Below, in pieces: positions 17,815 to 26,354 of a stretch of 41,556 nt of DNA. Each line of letters begins with the position of its first letter. Within the stretch, counting starts at the first letter, position 1. A model generated the notes under the pieces. That model was not told where the DNA came from, did no database searches, and was given only the letters and a program-made list of their open reading frames with translations. The translations under genes and the position numbers were made by a program. This stretch comes from Flavobacteriales bacterium (GTDB lineage Bacteria; Bacteroidota; Bacteroidia; Flavobacteriales_D; Sanyastnellaceae): contig JADFAK010000144.1 of assembly GCA_015665315.1 (NCBI GenBank), positions 1 through 41,556 of the forward strand, given 5' to 3'.

Positions 17815-18147
17815 TTAGATCGATCGCTCTATTCCTTGTAGGCTAATAGAACCGTGGCTAGCGTGGTAAAGGACTTTGTTGTTGCTCAATAAAATGAGCT
17901 GGGGTGATTGATGTTCGACTCCCGTTTTGCTAGCTATAGCGTCACTTACATCGCGATGTTGGATCAAGTCCAGGAAATAAGGCTTTACCCGTTCGTCAGA
18001 AAAATCCCACGTCATTTCAAGCTGCTTCCGAGCCATAAAACTAACCGAACAGCGAGTGCTATGTTTGAAAATGGCGATTGGCATGTCGTCAGATTTTGCC
18101 AAGGCACTTTCTAATTCTGCGATTGAGGTAAGTATTGTCCAGTTCAT
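17815..18147 (-). CDS. ytxJ: YtxJ-like bacillithiol-system redox protein
   Basis: 110 aa with a thioredoxin-like fold. FKHSTRCSVSFMARKQLE at about residues 28-45 carries a single Cys where thioredoxins have CxxC, matching the YtxJ (DUF2847, TIGR04019) family that is found in bacillithiol-making bacteria and is proposed to act as a monothiol bacilliredoxin. QHRDVSDAIASKTGVEHQSPQLILL holds the cis-Pro-type loop (SPQ). bshA, the first enzyme of bacillithiol synthesis, is in this window at 30315-31436, which supports the role. It is divergent from the TPR-like gene with 56 nt between the starts. Confidence 0.85.
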   Translation of the reverse strand: MNWTILTSIAELESALAKSDDMPIAIFKHSTRCSVSFMARKQLEMTWDFSDERVKPYFLDLIQHRDVSDAIASKTGVEHQSPQLILLSNNKVLYHASHGSISLQGIERSI

Positions 18148-18178
18148 AATTTCGAAGCTAAGTTAGGTCTAAAATAGC

Positions 18179-18186
18179 TAGTTTTG
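18179..18186 (+). promoter_or_regulatory. -7 box TAGTTTTG of the TPR-like membrane protein gene
   Basis: Perfect TAnnTTTG match 17 nt before the ATG at 18204. No good -33 TTTG is seen. Confidence 0.45.
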
Positions 18187-18203
18187 CGCCAAATTTGATC
18201 CAA

Positions 18204-18743
18204 ATGGACACTCGCATAATTAAAATCGCTGTTGCCGCCGCCGCCTTGGCCTATACAGTATATAGTTTTATCAATGGGCGCTGGGGAATAGGTATCGCCA
18301 TGATCCTTGTTACCGCCGCTCTAGTTTTGGTCACTTTGCGGAGCATGCGCTTGATCTGGGCCTTTCTGCAGTTGAGACAACAAAAATTCGATAAGTGCTC
18401 AGGGATTCTGGCCAAAATCAATCCCGATAAGCTCTGGAAATCACAGAAGGCCTACTATCATTACCTGCAAGGGACTGTTTTATTGCAGACGAACAACATC
18501 ACCGGTTCGGAGAAGATGTTTAAAAAGGCGCTGAATATTGGACTTCGAGCCGCACATGACCGAGCTGGATCTAAATTGAACTTGGCCATGATTGCAATGG
18601 CCAAACAAAAGAAGAAAGAAGCCCAAATGCTGATTGCCGAAGCCAAAAAGATAGATACCAAAGGTGTTTTGGCGGCCGATATCAAGCAAGTGGAAAAAAT
18701 GATGAAGGCACCACCTAAAGTGATTCGTCAGCAAAGACGTTAA
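18204..18743 (+). CDS. Inner-membrane protein with TPR-like C-terminal domain
   Basis: 179 aa from the ATG at 18204 (an in-frame TTG at 18195 is unlikely). Two membrane helices occupy residues about 5-22 and 28-45 with a short NGRW turn, so both ends should be cytoplasmic. The rest is helical with TPR spacing: KAYYHYLQGTVLLQTNNITGSEKMFKKALNIGL and then RAGSKLNLAMIAMAKQKKKEAQMLIAEAKKID. The C-terminus is strongly basic. Such proteins commonly act as scaffolds; no partner is suggested by position. It converges with the small unknown gene at 18753, only 9 nt away. Confidence 0.7.
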   Translation: MDTRIIKIAVAAAALAYTVYSFINGRWGIGIAMILVTAALVLVTLRSMRLIWAFLQLRQQKFDKCSGILAKINPDKLWKSQKAYYHYLQGTVLLQTNNITGSEKMFKKALNIGLRAAHDRAGSKLNLAMIAMAKQKKKEAQMLIAEAKKIDTKGVLAADIKQVEKMMKAPPKVIRQQRR

Positions 18744-18752
18744 GCATCTAAA

Positions 18753-19058
18753 TTACTGGTCTTGGTGGACTGAGGATTTCTGAATTTTCTGGAGTTTACC
18801 CATCAATTGCAGACTTTTCTTATGCAAGTCGCGGGAGAGTTGATCGTAGTGTTTGTCTAGATCAGGAGTACCTTTCCTGTGATTATGAGCATCAATCTTA
18901 ATGGTCATATAATTGATCTCATCCGTGGCCTCTTTAATCAATTTATTCAACTCATCACTGCTTTGTGGATGGTGAATTAGGTGACGAAAACACTGTTCAA
19001 TCACATCATTGAGAAGTGTATGTACGGCAGATTTTAGCTGGACACGGTTTGTAGGCAT
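18753..19058 (-). CDS. Small helical protein of unknown function
   Basis: 101 aa, no signal peptide or membrane segment, almost all predicted helix, with many His and Lys residues (CFRHLIHHPQSS, IDAHNHRKGTPDLDKHYD). Not recognised. The complete frame, an ATG start and its fit between two genes support coding. Nested inverted repeats (19060-19134) lie directly before the start codon and might regulate it. Confidence 0.55.
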   Translation of the reverse strand: MPTNRVQLKSAVHTLLNDVIEQCFRHLIHHPQSSDELNKLIKEATDEINYMTIKIDAHNHRKGTPDLDKHYDQLSRDLHKKSLQLMGKLQKIQKSSVHQDQ

Positions 19059-19059
19059 A

Positions 19060-19134
19060 CAGATCAGAATTTAGTTAGCGGGCAAAGTAATATAGCATTA
19101 AATTCTGAAAATCCGAAATTTGCCGACTGATCTG
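19060..19134. repeat. Nested inverted repeats upstream of the small unknown gene
   Basis: CAGATCAG (19060-19067) is the exact reverse complement of CTGATCTG (19127-19134), and CAGAATTTA (19065-19073) of TAAATTCTG (19099-19107). The arms overlap on the left and are separate on the right, so two alternative hairpins could form, but not both. Confidence 0.45.
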
Positions 19135-19188
19135 CTAAGACCCAAGCTTAGTTGATTGAAAATGGAAGTTCGTCGAAAGGCCGAAAGT

Positions 19189-19203
19189 CATTTGCCTTTA
19201 GGC
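19189..19203 (-). repeat. Post-stop hairpin motif GCC-taaa-GGCAAATG, copy 3
   Basis: Lies 22 nt past the stop of the 2-oxoacid dehydrogenase gene. Fourteen bases (GCCTAAAGGCAAAT) are identical to copy 1 at 706-719. Confidence 0.5.
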
Positions 19204-19224
19204 GTGAAAAAGCCGAGAATTCAA

Positions 19225-21228
19225 CTAGTAATCGAGCAAGGCTTGAACCGCTTCACCTAACCTTTTCTTCGCTAAAAAGTTTTCCTCCAATGCACCTGCA
19301 AATGGAACAGGTGTGTCCAAACTAGCAACACGCTTCACCGGGGCGTCCAGTTCTTCAAAGCAATGTTCATGTATCAACGCACTGATCTCGCCACCAATAC
19401 CTCCAGTCATACAATCTTCGTGCAAAACAATGACTTTTCCCGTCTTTCGAGCAGAGGTTAAAATCGCCTCTAGATCGAGTGGTGCAAGCGTCCGCAAGTC
19501 TAATAGGTCGGCGTCCAAGGCATGCTCGTCGATGTACTCCAAGGCCCAATGAACTCCCAATCCGTAAGTGATAATGGAAATCGAATTTCCCGTTCTGCGC
19601 AGGGCGGCTTTTCCAAATTCAATGGTGTAGTAGTCTTCACATACTTCTTCTTGCAGACTCCTATATAGATACTTGTGCTCAAAGAATAAAACAGGGTTCG
19701 GATCCTCAAATGATCGACATAACAAACCTTTAGCATCCGATGGAAATGCGGGATAGGCAATGCGCAAACCAGGCGTGTGAAAGAACCAAGCTTCATTGCT
19801 TTGACTGTGAAAGGGACCAGCTCCAACTCCTGCGCCTGTTGGCATCCGCACAACTACGTCGGCATTTTGCTGCCAGCGATAGTGAATCTTTGCTAGGTTA
19901 TTGATGATTTGGTTGAAGCCGCACGTGACGAAATCGGCAAATTGCATCTCTACCATCGCCTTGTATCCTGTCATGGAAAGCCCCAAGGCCGTTCCCACAA
20001 TGGCCGATTCGCAAAGCGGGGTATTTCGCACTCGCCCTGAACCAAATTGGTCCAGAAATCCGTCGGTAACCTTAAAGACACCACCGTAGTCGGCAATATC
20101 CTGCCCCATCAAGACGAGGTTGTCATGCTTTTCCATCGATTGCTTCAATCCAGAATGAATAGCATCAATGAACCTCATTTCAGATTTCTTTGACGATGGC
20201 TCAACAATCGGTACATTGAAGTCCTGGAACATAAAATCTAGCTCCGCCTGTGTGTCGGCCTCAACAGCAGGTAATGCCAATGACTCTTTGAGCTCTTCTG
20301 CTATATGTTGTTTTATTTCTTCGCGAATCTGGGTAACCATCGATGTGTCGATAATCCCTTGATCCAACAAGTAGCGTTCGAAATTATCAACGGGGTCTTT
20401 AACTTCCCAAGCTTCTATCAAGCCCTCTGGATAATACTTGGTGCCAGATGCCTCTTCATGTCCTCTCCTACGGAATGTCATGAACTCCATCAGGATCGGT
20501 CGAGGGTTGTCGCGAATAGAAGCAGCTGCCTTGGTAACCGCCTCAAAAACTTCTAATATATTGTTTCCATCAACTTGAATAGCGTCCTCAGAAGGAATGC
20601 CATAGCCTATCGCTTTGTCGATAAATTGCTTGCATCTGAATTGCTGCGACGACGGTGTTGAAAGCCCCCACGAATTGTTCTCAATTCCAATAATCACAGG
20701 AAGCTGCCACACAGCAGCAACGTTGACAGATTCATGGAAGTCCCCCTCGCTAGCTCCACCGTCGCCCGTAAAAACGAAGGTGGCTTTTTTATTCTTCGAA
20801 AGTTTATGCGCCAAAGCGATACCGTCTGCAATACCGAGTTGCGGACCCAAGTGGGATATCATTCCCACTATATGATGCTCCCTACTTCCAAAGTGAAATG
20901 AGCGGTCGTGGCCGTGTGTGAATCCAGCTTCTTTCCCTTGGAATTGAGCAAACAATCGCTTGAGCGGAATGTTACGAGAAACGAAGATTCCCAAGTTTCT
21001 ATGCATCGGAAGAATGAATTCATCTTCCTCCAATGCCTTGGCTACGCCAACAGAAATTGCTTCCTGTCCAATACCCGAAAACCACTTGGATATTTTACCT
21101 TGTCGGAGCTGACTAAGCATTTTTTCCTCTATCAAACGAGGTAGTAATAAGGCTCGATACAAATCTACCAAGGTCTCTTGGCTATGTGACTTTGAATCGA
21201 ATTCAATAGGGGTTAATTGCTCGGTCAT
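19225..21228 (-). CDS. Fused alpha/beta E1 subunit of a 2-oxoacid (branched-chain type) dehydrogenase
   Basis: 667 aa. Residues 1-340 are the alpha part, with the thiamine diphosphate motif GDGGASEGDFHESVN at 155-169 ending at ENNSWGLS; residues about 348-667 are the beta part (MGQDIADYGGVFKVTDGF, LCESAIVG, HSQSNEAWFFHTPG). The complex decarboxylates a 2-oxoacid and passes the acyl group to a lipoyl E2. The fused form is common in this phylum and usually called branched-chain 2-oxoacid dehydrogenase; pyruvate cannot be excluded. E2 and E3 genes are not nearby. An ORF extending to 21333 exists, but a -7 box at 21246-21253 places transcription start inside it, and MTEQLTPIEFDS is a natural beginning, so I use the ATG at 21228. 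Confidence 0.92.
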   Translation of the reverse strand: MTEQLTPIEFDSKSHSQETLVDLYRALLLPRLIEEKMLSQLRQGKISKWFSGIGQEAISVGVAKALEEDEFILPMHRNLGIFVSRNIPLKRLFAQFQGKEAGFTHGHDRSFHFGSREHHIVGMISHLGPQLGIADGIALAHKLSKNKKATFVFTGDGGASEGDFHESVNVAAVWQLPVIIGIENNSWGLSTPSSQQFRCKQFIDKAIGYGIPSEDAIQVDGNNILEVFEAVTKAAASIRDNPRPILMEFMTFRRRGHEEASGTKYYPEGLIEAWEVKDPVDNFERYLLDQGIIDTSMVTQIREEIKQHIAEELKESLALPAVEADTQAELDFMFQDFNVPIVEPSSKKSEMRFIDAIHSGLKQSMEKHDNLVLMGQDIADYGGVFKVTDGFLDQFGSGRVRNTPLCESAIVGTALGLSMTGYKAMVEMQFADFVTCGFNQIINNLAKIHYRWQQNADVVVRMPTGAGVGAGPFHSQSNEAWFFHTPGLRIAYPAFPSDAKGLLCRSFEDPNPVLFFEHKYLYRSLQEEVCEDYYTIEFGKAALRRTGNSISIITYGLGVHWALEYIDEHALDADLLDLRTLAPLDLEAILTSARKTGKVIVLHEDCMTGGIGGEISALIHEHCFEELDAPVKRVASLDTPVPFAGALEENFLAKKRLGEAVQALLDY

Positions 21229-21245
21229 ACTTGTAAAATTGACGG

Positions 21246-21253
21246 CAAAAGTA
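21246..21253 (-). promoter_or_regulatory. -7 box TACTTTTG of the E1 gene
   Basis: Perfect TAnnTTTG match 18 nt before the ATG at 21228. It decides the start, since the longer frame to 21333 would begin upstream of the message. Confidence 0.5.
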
Positions 21254-21391
21254 CAACTTTCGATGGCGATACCTATGCGCAGACAGGCAATTTTCAGGAT
21301 ATATATGGACTGCTGGGAATTAGTGATCGTCAAGTCAAATACAATGTTGAAATCATTTAATTTTCAACGAATTCGACTAGAATTGAAATCA

Positions 21392-21399
21392 TAGTTTTG
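21392..21399 (+). promoter_or_regulatory. -7 box TAGTTTTG abutting the GTG start of the FAD protein
   Basis: Perfect TAnnTTTG match that ends 5 nt before the GTG at 21404. The TAG of the box is itself an in-frame stop, so no upstream start is possible. Transcription should begin at or next to the GTG. Confidence 0.5.
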
Positions 21400-21403
21400 C
21401 AGT

Positions 21404-22969
21404 GTGCCAGCATACATCGAAATAGCAGTACTTCCCGAAGAAGTGGATAATCGTGACTTACTTGAACGCGCAGTCCGAAAAAAGACTCCACGTGATCTAC
21501 AAGGATTTATCGATTTCAGAGTCAATAAACGTTCAATCGACGCGCGGAGAAAGCCTATCGTCTATCGCTTGCGAATGGAATTACTATTGGAAGGAGAAGT
21601 GTGGACTTCAGTCCCTACCCGAGTTTATCAAGATGTGCGCAATGCCCCCGAAATGGCCATCATTGGAATGGGGCCTGCCGGAATGTTTGCCGCACTGGCT
21701 TGTCTTGAAATGGGAGTTAAACCCGTCATCTACGAACGCGGAAAAGAAATTCGGTCTAGAAGACGAGACCTCGTAAAGATCACACGTGACGAGGGTGTCA
21801 ACGCCGATAGCAATTATTGTTTCGGTGAGGGAGGAGCAGGGACTTTTTCCGACGGGAAGTTATATACCCGCTCGAAGAAAAGAGGAGATGTTCTGCGCAC
21901 CCTGGAAACATTGGTCCAGCACGGTGCCAAGCGCGATATTCTCGTCGATGCCCATCCCCATATTGGCACCAATAAGCTGCCTGAAATTATCGAGGATATG
22001 CGTGAGACAATTCTCTCGCATGGCGGTCAGATTCATTTTAACGCAAGAGTTACTGATTTTGAAGTTTCTAATGGAGGGTTAAAGGCTGTTCATGTTGGCA
22101 ATAAGCGCTACGAACATGCGTATCTGGTTCTGGCAACCGGACATAGCGCAAGAGATATATTTGACATTCTAAAGGCCAATATGCTGGCCATGGAGTTCAA
22201 GTCCTTTGCCTTGGGCTGCAGAATTGAACATCCCCAAGAACTCATCGACAACATTCAATACCATTGTAAAACGAGAGGCGATTTCTTGCCTCCCGCGGCT
22301 TATTCCTTAGTTCAACAGGTCAATGGTCGAGGGGTATACTCGTTTTGTATGTGCCCAGGTGGAATCATTGCGCCATGTGCTACCGACAATGGAGAAGTCG
22401 TGACCAATGGCTGGTCACCTTCCAAAAGAAACAATCCCTTTGCCAATTCTGGTATCGTTACAGAGGTGAGGTGGGAGGATGTCGAAAATTGGCAAGACCA
22501 CGGCGCACTTGCCGGTGTGGAATTCCAAAAACATGTCGAAAAATCGTGCTGGGAACATGCCGGTCAGTCACAACTAGCGCCTGCCCAAAGAATGATCGAT
22601 TTTATCGAAAAACGAAAGTCTGTCGATTTGCCTCCATGCTCGTACAAACCGGGCGTTACGAGTGTTGACCTAAATGAGGTTTTGCCCGGTTTTATCTCCG
22701 AGGCAATTCGAGAAGCATTGCTTTCTTTTGGTAAGAAAATGCCGGGATATTTGACCAATGAAGCAATCCTCGTAGCTCCTGAATCGCGGACGTCATGTCC
22801 GGTGCGCATACCTCGTGATAAAGAATCACTCGAGCATCCCGATGTGCGTGGATTCTACCCTTGTGGTGAAGGAGCAGGCTATGCCGGCGGTATCATCTCT
22901 GCGGCAATTGACGGGGAAAAAGTAGCGCGCAAATGTGTTGAACAAATGCGCGCCGTTGGTTTGGTTTAG
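21404..22969 (+). CDS. FAD-dependent dehydrogenase of the COG2509 type, GTG start
   Basis: 521 aa. An N-terminal ferredoxin-like part (residues 1-75) precedes the FAD-binding domain: GMGPAGMFAALACLEMG at about 84-100 is the Rossmann dinucleotide motif with YERG as the ribose-binding end. NADSNYCFGEGGAGTFSDGKLYTR at about 127-150 is the hallmark of this uncharacterised family, and CPGGIIAPC and CGEGAGYAGGIISAAIDG near the end complete the FAD site. The substrate is unknown. The start is forced to the GTG: the stop TAG at 21392 is in frame and there is no later Met before the conserved fold. It converges with the SPOR protein gene, 23 nt away. Confidence 0.87.
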   Translation: MPAYIEIAVLPEEVDNRDLLERAVRKKTPRDLQGFIDFRVNKRSIDARRKPIVYRLRMELLLEGEVWTSVPTRVYQDVRNAPEMAIIGMGPAGMFAALACLEMGVKPVIYERGKEIRSRRRDLVKITRDEGVNADSNYCFGEGGAGTFSDGKLYTRSKKRGDVLRTLETLVQHGAKRDILVDAHPHIGTNKLPEIIEDMRETILSHGGQIHFNARVTDFEVSNGGLKAVHVGNKRYEHAYLVLATGHSARDIFDILKANMLAMEFKSFALGCRIEHPQELIDNIQYHCKTRGDFLPPAAYSLVQQVNGRGVYSFCMCPGGIIAPCATDNGEVVTNGWSPSKRNNPFANSGIVTEVRWEDVENWQDHGALAGVEFQKHVEKSCWEHAGQSQLAPAQRMIDFIEKRKSVDLPPCSYKPGVTSVDLNEVLPGFISEAIREALLSFGKKMPGYLTNEAILVAPESRTSCPVRIPRDKESLEHPDVRGFYPCGEGAGYAGGIISAAIDGEKVARKCVEQMRAVGLV

Positions 22970-22992
22970 TGTTAAGGAGAAATCTTCCGACC

Positions 22993-25095
22993 CTAGTCGG
23001 TGCCGCTATTTAAAATCTTTGTTGCTTCTTCCAGTGAAATGATCTTTTCGCCAAATCGACCCTGGCCTTGTGCCGAATCAAGTCCCTTTGACTTCGCCTG
23101 CTCCAACGAACTTTGCATTTCAGCGGCCGTGGAGAATTGGCCAAAGTAGTAGCTTATCGTTCCATCATCTTGTCGAATAGGTCGAACATTTCCTAGCTCT
23201 AAATATTTGTCCAAGGTTTCTGTTGGAATTTCGTCTGCATAACTTCCCAAAAGGATCGTAAACGTGATGCTTTCCTTATCGATGGAGTGGTTGACTTCAT
23301 CATGCGTCAAGTCTTGTGCTCCTTCTCGCACGGTCATTCCGGCTTCGGCAAGTGTAATTCTTTGTCCGTCTCGGTAAGCTGCTACAAAAGCACCCTCGAA
23401 TCCCTGCATCAGCAATTCAATTTTTCGTTGTGCCGCGTCGTGCATATTGTCGTATGAACCCGTGTTGTATCGCGTCAATCCATCCTGACCAGTCAGCTTG
23501 ACTACGTCGTTGATGTCGGCAAATATGTCTTGTGACAAGGGGTATCGATACGCGCCTATTTGAACTCTAAATGTTGTTCCAGCTTCAAACGCAGGACTAG
23601 CGACCGTGTTGTTTTCCATTTGTGTGCGCACGACTTCAGCCGCTTCGCTCACGTCTACCATACTCGATCCTTCTTGCTGCATCACTTGTCCGCCTATTCC
23701 CTGTTCTTCAAGGTCCATTTGACGCTGAACAGCTTCTGGCAAATTGTCGTAATCTCCAATCAAGTATACGCTTTCATCTCCCTGAGTCCACGATTTCACG
23801 TCTTTGTAGGAGAGAAGCAGGTTGATCTCAGCTTGAGTCAAACCACCTTCATTACTCTCAACTTGCACGCTGTACGAATTTGACCAATGCGATGGGTCCG
23901 ATTCCACTTTTACGTAGTCTTCTTTCCAAACGGTGTTTTCCCACGGAATACTGTCGGTCCACAACAAATACTTGTGATGAAATTCTTCGTCGGAAACAGT
24001 CTCACCGTCGGCATTCACCCATGCTCCACTTGCCGAATTCGGCTCCGAGTCAAGGTAATCAGGTACGCCATCTCCATCTTTGTCCAAGGCAACTCCATGG
24101 GCATCGACAGCAACGCCTTCAGGTGTGTTTGTCTCTTTGTCGATAAAGTCGTTCACTCCATCCTTGTCGCCATCTTCATCGATAACGAGGTATTCCAATT
24201 CTCCTTCTTCATTTACAAACTGCATAGGTTGGGCATTCGGAAGATTTTTTGGAGTAATATTTAAGTCGTAGGTGAGTGTCGCTGAGGTAAAAAGAAATCG
24301 ATCATTCTTAGCATCTCCCTTACGCGATCCTTCTCCTGCCATCGATACATTGTCGACCAAATCGGTAAATGTCCAATGCAGTTCAGTGCCAAAACGAAGC
24401 TTAAATCGATCGGTTAAGAGCATTTGTGCACCGATACCCACCGGGATACTCCAACTGCGATCGGCGTATTTACCCAGACCGTCAAGATCCAAATCTCGTA
24501 AGTCTGTTTCGTAGTGATAGTCACGATTCAAGATCGATGCCGATTCAGCGTCTTTGTGGTTTTCCGGTAAGTCGCGAATGGATCCGTCAGACCAGTAGTT
24601 GTAATGCGCGCCATTGGCTGCGTACAAATCGGTCTTCGATAAAAATTCGAATGATTCAATTCCCACCGATAGATAAGGTTGGATCTTGGTCCTGGCCGGA
24701 ATGAAATTGCTGAAATTGTATTCTATATCGGCTCCCAATGAACGGATTTCCGTCTTGAAGTTGAGGTGCCTGTCGGTCGTGTATTCGTTGACCTCGAAGT
24801 TGCCAAACAAACTGAAGACTCGCACATCTAAGTAGGAGGTGAGTTCGTTGGTCACGCTCAAGCGCCAAGCAGCACCGGCAGTTCCGATATTATAACCTTT
24901 GTTGTCTTGGCCTACTTCTCCCATGAAATAGAATGTGCCCAAGCCAACGCCAACGCGTGGTTTGAGTTTTACGGGCGGAACGTAGAAGTCATCTTCCATT
25001 TCCTGAGGCTGGGCTGTCATTGTCGAGTCATATTGCGCCGAAGCGAAAGAACCGATGAATAAACATGCCACTAATGTGAATAGCGAACGTAGCAT
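22993..25095 (-). CDS. Envelope protein: beta-barrel, thrombospondin type 3 repeats and three SPOR-like units
   Basis: 700 aa. A signal peptide ending SFASAQ is followed by a beta-barrel-like region at about 45-285 (VGVGLGTFYFMGEVG, DIEYNFSNF, IPVGIGAQMLL, TSATLTYDLNI). Residues 303-352 hold acidic calcium-binding TSP type 3 repeats (DEDGDKDGVNDFID, DKDGDGVPDYLDSEP). Three SPOR-like units follow at about 407-472, 506-575 and 609-680 (YSVQVESN, FRVQIGAYR, FTILLGSYA; each with a Gly-Asp/Ser-Tyr/Phe-Asp/Ser core and a closing helix). SPOR domains bind denuded peptidoglycan. The layout is that of an OmpA-family anchor with the OmpA C-terminal domain replaced by SPOR units. It should tie the outer membrane to the wall. 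Neighbours give no further clue. Confidence 0.8.
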   Translation of the reverse strand: MLRSLFTLVACLFIGSFASAQYDSTMTAQPQEMEDDFYVPPVKLKPRVGVGLGTFYFMGEVGQDNKGYNIGTAGAAWRLSVTNELTSYLDVRVFSLFGNFEVNEYTTDRHLNFKTEIRSLGADIEYNFSNFIPARTKIQPYLSVGIESFEFLSKTDLYAANGAHYNYWSDGSIRDLPENHKDAESASILNRDYHYETDLRDLDLDGLGKYADRSWSIPVGIGAQMLLTDRFKLRFGTELHWTFTDLVDNVSMAGEGSRKGDAKNDRFLFTSATLTYDLNITPKNLPNAQPMQFVNEEGELEYLVIDEDGDKDGVNDFIDKETNTPEGVAVDAHGVALDKDGDGVPDYLDSEPNSASGAWVNADGETVSDEEFHHKYLLWTDSIPWENTVWKEDYVKVESDPSHWSNSYSVQVESNEGGLTQAEINLLLSYKDVKSWTQGDESVYLIGDYDNLPEAVQRQMDLEEQGIGGQVMQQEGSSMVDVSEAAEVVRTQMENNTVASPAFEAGTTFRVQIGAYRYPLSQDIFADINDVVKLTGQDGLTRYNTGSYDNMHDAAQRKIELLMQGFEGAFVAAYRDGQRITLAEAGMTVREGAQDLTHDEVNHSIDKESITFTILLGSYADEIPTETLDKYLELGNVRPIRQDDGTISYYFGQFSTAAEMQSSLEQAKSKGLDSAQGQGRFGEKIISLEEATKILNSGTD

Positions 25096-25141
25096 AGCAT
25101 TGTTTTCTAATGCTCCTCTTTACGCGTTCACTTCCCGAAGG

Positions 25142-26278
25142 TTACATTTGAACTTCCCGGCCGATAAGGTCTGCAAGTTCTTGGCCTACCAAACTACCCA
25201 GCGCCACACCCATACCACCAAGGCGAATTCCACAGAACACGCGGGAAGAAATTTTTTGGCAGATATAACTCTTACTAGCGCCAATCCCCATAATGCCCGA
25301 CCAACTATAATCAATCGTGAAGGGTGTGTCTGGAAGTAATTTGGATGAAATAAAATCGTAAATGGTCCTCTGTACATTGTCGGTCAACTCCATCGCATCC
25401 GTGCGTTCCTGATCTCTGAATAAATGACGAAAACCACCAATCAATAGGCGATCCTCAACATTTCGAAAGTATACATAGCCTTCTTGAACATGAAAAGTTC
25501 CCTTGATCGGCATGTTCGGAATAGGGGAGGTGACTACAACTTGGTTTCTGGCTGGTTCTATTTTAGCCGCTGGCAAATGATGCTTGGCAAATCCGTTGGT
25601 GCATAGGGCGAGGTAGCGTGTTTCAAGCCTGCCGTAATCGGTCGTAACAAGGACAGATTGCTCGTTTTCTTCAAACGATTCCAATTTCAGACCATTGATG
25701 ATTTGTATGTCAGCCTCCGCTACTTTCTTCAGTAGGGCTTGGATCATTTTTCCCGTATCAATCGATCCCTCCATATGATTGAATATCGCATAGGGAAAGG
25801 TATCTCGACCAAAACGATCGCCAGCCGAATTATCGGTGTAAGGCTCGCCTCCAATTAAACTTTTTAAGCCATTATTTAAATAGGGAATAGCATCCCGACA
25901 AGTCTCATACAAGGCCCGCTGGTCTGATGAGAACAACTCTTGCCCTCCACATGGATCAAAGCCAATTTGCTCGTCGCCAAGCATGTTTCGCAATGCTTTA
26001 AGTCCGTCCCAACGTTTTTTAACAAGTGCAAATACCTCGGCCTCGGGCATCGTTTTGAGGTCGTCGAGAAGTTCGCTCACACTTCCGAAACAAGCAAAAC
26101 CCGCGTTCTTGCTACTAGCCCCATTGGGTAAAGCGCCCCGTTCGATGACGACAACATGCTTTTCAGGGGCTTGTTCTTTTATTTTAAGGGCCGTATTAAG
26201 CCCTACAAGTCCCGAGCCTACAACTAAATAGTCTATATTTCGTAGGAAAGCATCGTGCTCCCAATAACTAAAATTCAT
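25142..26278 (-). CDS. DAO-type FAD-dependent oxidoreductase
   Basis: 378 aa from the ATG at 26278. DYLVVGSGLVGLNTALKI at about 15-32 is the FAD Rossmann motif, VVIERG the ribose end, and SSKNAGFACFGSVSELLDD is the flavin-contacting segment of the D-amino-acid-oxidase-like family (PF01266). The C-terminal GIMGIGASKSYICQKI and CGIRLGGMGVALGSLVG close the FAD site. It should oxidise an amine or amino acid, but the substrate is unknown; glycine oxidase or gamma-glutamylputrescine oxidase types are possible. A longer frame starts at 26332, but that ATG overlaps the start of the divergent gene and adds 18 residues with no family counterpart. A short inverted repeat (26293-26307) sits in the shared promoter. 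Confidence 0.85.
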   Translation of the reverse strand: MNFSYWEHDAFLRNIDYLVVGSGLVGLNTALKIKEQAPEKHVVVIERGALPNGASSKNAGFACFGSVSELLDDLKTMPEAEVFALVKKRWDGLKALRNMLGDEQIGFDPCGGQELFSSDQRALYETCRDAIPYLNNGLKSLIGGEPYTDNSAGDRFGRDTFPYAIFNHMEGSIDTGKMIQALLKKVAEADIQIINGLKLESFEENEQSVLVTTDYGRLETRYLALCTNGFAKHHLPAAKIEPARNQVVVTSPIPNMPIKGTFHVQEGYVYFRNVEDRLLIGGFRHLFRDQERTDAMELTDNVQRTIYDFISSKLLPDTPFTIDYSWSGIMGIGASKSYICQKISSRVFCGIRLGGMGVALGSLVGQELADLIGREVQM

Positions 26279-26292
26279 ATTTTTACGTTTTG

Positions 26293-26307
26293 AGGGGACA
26301 TACCCCT
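26293..26307. repeat. Inverted repeat AGGGG-acata-CCCCT in a divergent promoter
   Basis: A 5-bp perfect inverted repeat with a 5-nt spacer lies between the divergent starts at 26278 (minus) and 26355 (plus). It could be an operator, or a hairpin in the 5' leader of the oxidoreductase gene. Confidence 0.35.
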
Positions 26308-26354
26308 TGAAACTGCATTGAAGATTTAACATGTTCCAAGGACATAAGCCAAAT

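Noticed and set aside
26331-26332. Divergent genes whose start codons share one CATG
   Set aside because: Both have a better ATG further in (26355 before the signal peptide, 26278 before the FAD domain), leaving a normal promoter gap of 76 nt.
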